A stretch of 35,444 bases of DNA from a virus, in IMG/VR virus record IMGVR_UViG_3300027861_000098, positions 1 to 35,444 of that record; one strand, written 5' to 3'. Positions 32,360 to 35,444 of this stretch are shown piece by piece. How positions within the stretch are numbered: position 1 is the stretch's first letter; every line of letters begins with the position of its first letter. The translations under genes and the position numbers were made by a program. Under the pieces are notes generated by a model, which had not been told where the DNA came from, did no database searches, and saw nothing but the letters and a program-made list of their open reading frames with translations.

Positions 32360-32587
32360 TCATAAAGAGCCAGAGCCAGAGCCATAGCCAGAGCCAGAGC
32401 CATCGCCAGAGCCAGAGCCATCGCCATCGCCATAGCCAGAGCCAGAGCCATAGCCAGAGCCATCGCCATCGCCAGAGCCAGAGCCATCGCCAGAGCCATA
32501 GCCAGAGCCATCGCCATAGCCAGAGCCATCGCCATAGCCATAGCCAGAGCCAGAGCCATAGGATTTTCCTTTTTCTATTGTTGCCAT
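32360..32587 (-). CDS. Gly-(Ser/Tyr/Asp) hexamer-repeat protein
   Basis: 75 aa: MATIEKGKSY, then about 32 GS, GY and GD dipeptides ending in GSGSL. The SD GAGG is upstream and the gene overlaps the DUF6948-like gene by 13 nt. Such GSGYGDG proteins often sit beside DUF6948 genes in phages, usually followed by a globular C-terminal domain, which is absent here. The same DNA is open in another frame (32269-32559) that reads Ala-Leu/Met and then YEENKTNYGRELIFPNHLYK and QFQEQANKLLK. The frame given has the good start. Confidence 0.6.
   Translation of the reverse strand: MATIEKGKSYGSGSGYGYGDGSGYGDGSGYGSGDGSGSGDGDGSGYGSGSGYGDGDGSGSGDGSGSGYGSGSGSL
32366..32559. repeat. Hexamer repeat tract (GCCAGA / GCCATA / GCCATC)
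   Basis: About 32 tandem six-base units encoding Gly-Ser, Gly-Tyr or Gly-Asp on the minus strand. Gain or loss of units changes length by two residues and keeps frame. Confidence 0.9.
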
Positions 32588-32949
32588 ACCTTCACCTCGC
32601 TAATTGATTTTTTGGCTTTTTCCGTCATAGGCGTTACTTCAACAACTTCAGTTAAAGTGATTTCGTCAACTTCACACGGAAACTTACAGTTTTCTGGCTT
32701 GCTCGTTCCCTCCATAGCCAACTGAGAAAGACTTGCGGCTCCCGACCATCGCCAAATCCTCCGGGCTTTCTTTAAAACAGCTTCTTTCCCCTCTCTTTTA
32801 GCGACATATCCAGCAAAAACACCAGCCGAATAAGTCCTAACCATACAATATTTCATTCCGTTCAGGTTTTGAGCTGGTTGTGATGATATTGAATCTTTTG
32901 GAACGTATATTGTCCCGTTAATATCCATTTCATTTATCGCTTGTTTCAT
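32575..32949 (-). CDS. DUF6948-like protein
   Basis: 124 aa. Strong family motifs: KYCMVRTYSAGVFAGYVAKR, then RRIWRWSGAASLSQLAMEG, KPENCKFPCEVDEITLTEVV. These are the DUF6948 signature, common in phages and prophages. Function not known to me. SD AAGGAG is upstream. Confidence 0.85.
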   Translation of the reverse strand: MKQAINEMDINGTIYVPKDSISSQPAQNLNGMKYCMVRTYSAGVFAGYVAKREGKEAVLKKARRIWRWSGAASLSQLAMEGTSKPENCKFPCEVDEITLTEVVEVTPMTEKAKKSISEVKVWQQ

Positions 32950-32992
32950 TTGTTCTCCTTTTGTTATTTGGTACTATTGCCTTTGTTGGTTG

Positions 32993-33119
32993 TTATTTTA
33001 AAAGTTTATTAGCCTGTTCCTGGTAAGCTGCAACATCGCTACCCAATCGCGCTCATTTGTTTCAATAAATCCTCATTGGCTTTTAAGGCTCCTTCCTGAA
33101 CGTCTTCATTACAGCTCAT
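32993..33119 (-). pseudogene. Small gene, possibly frameshifted, ending in QEQANKLLK
   Basis: An ATG at 33119, overlapping the end of the upstream gene, opens MSCNEDVQEGALKANEDLLK then QMSAIG and a TAG at 33041-33039. In the +1 frame the DNA continues GSDVAAYQEQANKLLK and stops at 32995-32993. Together they would make one helical protein of about 40 residues. The last 31 bp are direct repeat copy B (32993-33023). Sequencing error, frameshift mutation or programmed shift cannot be separated here. Confidence 0.4.
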
Positions 33120-33366
33120 CCAGTTTCAAGGCATCCATTTCTTTTTTAGTGAAGTGGTCTATTACGATTAATTTATTTGAATATTGAATATAATTTCCTT
33201 TGAAAGGTCCATCGCTTGGACCATCATGAAACACATTCACATATTCGCCGTATACATTGACTGCCGTAACCACACATAACTCCCCATGCAATTGCCTAGC
33301 GCCATCAATCCCCCACACGGCAGGATTATTCAATACGCCAACATCACCTACCCTTACCTTCTTCAT
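33109..33366 (-). CDS. First gene of leftward operon, hypothetical
   Basis: 85 aa: MKKVRVGDVGVLNNPAVWGI, then ELCVVTAVNVYGEYVNVFHD, SNKLIVIDHF. Beta-rich, a possible small barrel. I use the ATG at 33366 rather than the GTG one codon earlier; GGGAG is 7 nt upstream. It starts about 40 nt past the leftward promoter. Confidence 0.6.
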   Translation of the reverse strand: MKKVRVGDVGVLNNPAVWGIDGARQLHGELCVVTAVNVYGEYVNVFHDGPSDGPFKGNYIQYSNKLIVIDHFTKKEMDALKLDEL

Positions 33367-33403
33367 CACACGCTCCCGTCCTGATTATCTGTCATTTCTA
33401 ATC

Positions 33404-33429
33404 GTATATACAATATATACTGTATATAC
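33404..33429. promoter_or_regulatory. Operator-like array of three GTATATAC half-sites
   Basis: GTATATAC at 33404, ATATATAC at 33413, GTATATAC at 33422, exact 9-bp spacing. Each adjacent pair forms a palindrome of type GTATATAC-N-GTATATAC. The array covers the -10 and half the spacer of the leftward promoter, a repressor-site arrangement. Confidence 0.65.
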
Positions 33430-33440
33430 GAACCCGTCAA
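33412..33440 (-). promoter_or_regulatory. Leftward sigma70-type promoter
   Basis: On the minus strand TTGACG (33440-33435), 17-nt spacer, TATATT (33417-33412). Five of six matches in each box and perfect spacing. Likely drives the accessory operon starting at 33366. Confidence 0.75.
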
Positions 33441-33542
33441 GTCCCTTATTAAAAAAAAATCCGAAAAAAAATTTGGGACCCAGCAAATATAGCCCGGGTA
33501 CTTATAGCCGTGAAATTTCTAAGAATGGATTAGAATTGTGGT

Positions 33543-33559
33543 GTATATACAGTATATAC
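33543..33559. promoter_or_regulatory. GTATATAC palindrome, copy 2
   Basis: GTATATAC-A-GTATATAC, 17 bp, perfect palindrome around one base. Same half-site as at the leftward promoter; no good promoter boxes beside it. Confidence 0.65.
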
Positions 33560-33809
33560 GCTTCTCTCAGGACTTGATCCCATTATTTTTGCTCCTCACA
33601 CGCGGCAAACGAGTTAGGAGTCCCAAGGCGCAAGATTTTTGGATAAACTCAAATAACCCAAACACCAACATCATCCATACCTTCGAAAATAACCAAACCA
33701 CTTATAATAACACAATATCACCACTATATGGCGCGGGCGGCCTGTTCCTCCGCTATACAAACCCTGGCCATAACAGATTACGTTCATTCCGCTCGGCACC
33801 CTTCTATAC

Positions 33810-34427
33810 GGCCTAAAAACAGGGGTGATAAATAGTCGGGTAAAATGTAAGCAAAATTTTTTAGCCTAAATGGGCTTGGGTTTTGGACTCCTGTATAGCT
33901 GGGTAGATAAATGGCCTAAACAGAGCAGAACGAGCGATTGCTAACGGCCAGCACAACACCACTACGCACTACTTGAATATATACTGTACTCAACCCCTGA
34001 GCACTGCACATCACAACCTTATATATAACACAGTGTTATGAGGTGGACTACAGTATTTATTCAATAACAGCACAAATAACTGCGACCATACACGGCCTAA
34101 ACCTGTATATTTCAACGTGTTAGCTCCCTACAGTTTTTTTTCAACCCAAAGGTTTTATTATGGGTATGTTAGCGGTTGGGTTATACGGGCCGGAAACGGC
34201 ATATATACGCATTTTATACCTAAATGGAAAAATGTATAATATCGCTATTTCATTATTTGTAAACAGAATTATGCTGTTTTCGGGCCTGGTGTTCAAATGA
34301 TGAACGCCATGATTTAACGCTCATTCAGCATTTAGTACTAAATAGTCGTGATATTTGTAAGCAAAAAAAGCGAAATTTAAAAAAAGTGCTTACAAAAAGT
34401 GCTTACGCTTTTAAGAGGTTTTAGGCC
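33810..34427. repeat. GGCCTAAA boxes
   Basis: GGCCTAAA at 33810, 33913 and 34094; AGCCTAAA at 33863; inverted TTTAGGCC at 34420. Five related boxes in about 620 bp. Confidence 0.5.
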
Positions 34428-34457
34428 AATTGAAAAAACCTTCATTTAAGGAATTCT

Positions 34458-34502
34458 CTCTTATTATTATTACCTAAACTGTACAAATATTAATAATAAG
34501 AG
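34458..34502. repeat. 12-bp perfect inverted repeat
   Basis: CTCTTATTATTA (34458-34469) and TAATAATAAGAG (34491-34502) with a 21-base loop. Low GC; may form a cruciform or RNA hairpin. Confidence 0.6.
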
Positions 34503-34700
34503 GGAAATGAGAGGGTTTAGGAAATTATGAGAGTATGACGGTTTTTGACTTGAATGAAAATATGTAACATTTAGAGTCGTTTAATAGAGAGAGAGGGGGG
34601 GGGAAAGGCGAAAAGTGGTCTCTAAATTAACTAACTAAAAAATATTAATTTTGAATATTTCTGAATATTTGTTTCTCTATATGTCTATCTACCCCGTTTC

Positions 34701-34751
34701 AGCGTTACAAATTTTCAAGTCCTTGTGTTATAAGGACTTAAGTGTAGCGCT
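34701..34751. repeat. Nested inverted repeat
   Basis: Inner stem AAGTCCTT / AAGGACTT (34717-34724, 34732-34739), seven-base loop. Outer AGCGTTACA / TGTAGCGCT (34701-34709, 34743-34751) pairs at 8 of 9. Followed closely by GTAAGC boxes and a second stem TTACAAT/ATTGTAA (34779-34797). Confidence 0.6.
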
Positions 34752-34873
34752 TTCTGTAAGCACATTAGTAGAGGAGCGTTACAATGCTGTATTGTAAGCG
34801 CTTACATCAAAACGCCTATCTAAAACAGTGCAAAAAAGCAATCCCTACTCAAAGCATGGGAAAACCGTTTTTT

Positions 34874-34890
34874 GTATATACTGTATATAC
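34874..34890. promoter_or_regulatory. GTATATAC palindrome, copy 3
   Basis: GTATATAC-T-GTATATAC, perfect 17-bp palindrome, about 1.3 kb from copy 2 at the other side of the repeat-rich region. Confidence 0.65.
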
Positions 34891-34965
34891 GCTGTTTTCT
34901 GTTATTAGGACTGTTAAAATGCAGCATTACTAGTGTATAACGATATAAAGCGCGTTTTTTTTCTG

Positions 34966-35296
34966 TGTTACATTCTGACCATGCAGTAATAATTCAATTG
35001 ACGACGGAAAACGGTGATTTGACGCAAGTTTGTACAAAAAAATATGTCGATTGTAGACGATATGGGCCTATTTGGCGTTGCGTAACGGAATTGTCCAGTT
35101 TGGCCCTGAAACGGCCTGATAACAGGGCTCTGGATTGAATTAAAAGTCAACCGTGAAATGGGTTTATTGCGACGGCCCAGATTTGCGCGGATATGGCGCA
35201 GAGTCTGCCTATTATATATAGGGGGCGCCGACATTGGCCCTGTGATTACGTAGACGTATAGCCTGGGATTGAGGTAAATTGTTACATTCTAACCAT
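34966..35296. repeat. TGTTACATTCT(G/A)ACCAT direct repeat pair
   Basis: The 17-mer occurs at 34966-34982 and 35280-35296 with one mismatch, 314 bp apart, same orientation. Confidence 0.7.
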
Positions 35297-35390
35297 ACAA
35301 AAACGTCGCTTTTAGCTCATTTTGAATTATTGTGTCAATTTTGGGCTAAAAACGACGAAAATATATCTACTTTTTATCATACAAAAAGTG

Positions 35391-35419
35391 TTGTTATTGT
35401 GTTACTTTTGTGTTATATT
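35391..35419 (+). promoter_or_regulatory. Possible rightward promoter at window edge
   Basis: TTGTTA (35391-35396), 17-nt spacer, TATATT (35414-35419) on the plus strand, followed by an ACGAAACA direct repeat. Could drive a divergent gene beyond the window. AT-richness makes chance matches likely. Confidence 0.35.
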
Positions 35420-35444
35420 ATATATAACGAAACAACGAAACAAC

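Larger units (their letters stand above)
33847..34805. repeat. GTAAGC(A/G) box cluster
   Basis: GTAAGCA at 33847, 34357 and 34756; inverse TGCTTAC at 34387 and 34400 (inside a 13-bp tandem repeat, 34381-34406); palindrome GTAAGCGCTTAC at 34794-34805. Iteron- or operator-like. Confidence 0.65.
33441..35444. other. Long non-coding, repeat-rich control region
   Basis: No gene I can support: ORFs are short, lack SD and have odd composition (for example 34968-35234 minus). The stretch is very AT-rich with poly-A/T runs and a G9 run at 34595-34603. It holds several motif families and hairpins listed separately. Likely control region and possible origin. Confidence 0.6.

Noticed and set aside
32314-32607. 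Plus-strand Ser-Gln/His repeat ORF
   Set aside because: Antisense reading of the hexamer tract; no start signals.
33538-33816. Plus-strand ORFs near the second GTATATAC palindrome
   Set aside because: Low-complexity, no SD, in a region dominated by regulatory repeats.
34968-35234. Minus-strand ORF of 88 aa in the control region
   Set aside because: No usable SD, Arg/Asn/Gln-rich composition unlike the other genes, and it covers one of the direct repeats.
1-35444. CRISPR array, diversity-generating retroelement, tRNA or insertion sequence
   Set aside because: No regularly spaced repeats with unique spacers, no reverse transcriptase or template repeat pair, no cloverleaf and no transposase were seen.

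Overview
This window is most of the structural half of a tailed bacteriophage (or prophage) with a contractile, myovirus-type tail. Almost every real gene lies on the minus strand and is read from right to left. The base composition is AT-rich by eye, standard stop codons are used, and Shine-Dalgarno sequences are common, with many 1-4 nt stop/start overlaps (ATGA, TAATG). The host is a bacterium but cannot be named from the sequence. Portal, large terminase and minor head protein resemble the Mu-like families (gp29/DUF935, gp28, gp30/SPP1 gp7). The tail resembles the DUF3383 sheath / DUF3277 tube group. No integrase, DNA polymerase, replication initiator or endolysin is visible, so the genome continues beyond one or both ends.

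Layout in transcription order (right to left). (1) 33.37-35.44 kb: about 2 kb without convincing genes, full of inverted and direct repeats (GTATATAC palindromes, GTAAGC boxes, GGCCTAAA boxes, nested hairpins). It ends in a promoter at 33.41-33.44 kb that fires leftward and is overlapped by GTATATAC half-sites. This looks like the phage control region and perhaps an origin. (2) 33.37-28.97 kb: a cluster of small accessory genes, including a DUF6948-like protein, a Gly-Ser/Tyr/Asp hexamer-repeat protein, Cys-rich proteins, an adenine methyltransferase, a ribbon-helix-helix protein and two tiny membrane peptides. (3) 28.97-23.08 kb: putative small terminase, DUF1353 protein, large terminase, portal, minor head protein, prohead protease. 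(4) 22.4-22.9 kb: a plus-strand island with its own promoter, a broken HNH-type gene and a small ORF, sitting between the protease and the scaffold-like gene. (5) 22.3-19.0 kb: scaffold-like protein, two tandem decoration proteins (one with a ~170-residue serine tail), major capsid protein, then an intrinsic terminator. (6) 18.9-16.6 kb: connector, neck and completion proteins. (7) 16.6-12.35 kb: sheath, tube, tail chaperone with a -1 frameshift extension, tape measure. (8) 12.35-6.8 kb: baseplate (Dit-like, plug, hub, spike, gp25-like, J, DUF2612). (9) 6.8 kb to the left edge: fibre proteins and an XhlA-like membrane protein, ending in a beta-helix-like protein whose serine-rich C-terminus runs off the window.

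The most unusual points are: long poly-serine tails on two unrelated virion proteins, one being the longer of two tandem decoration paralogues; an oppositely oriented cassette that appears to separate the prohead protease from the segment that normally follows it; the dense repeat-rich control region with a promoter overlapped by operator-like sites; and a hexamer-repeat gene that is open in two frames and linked by an exact 31-bp direct repeat to a second broken gene.
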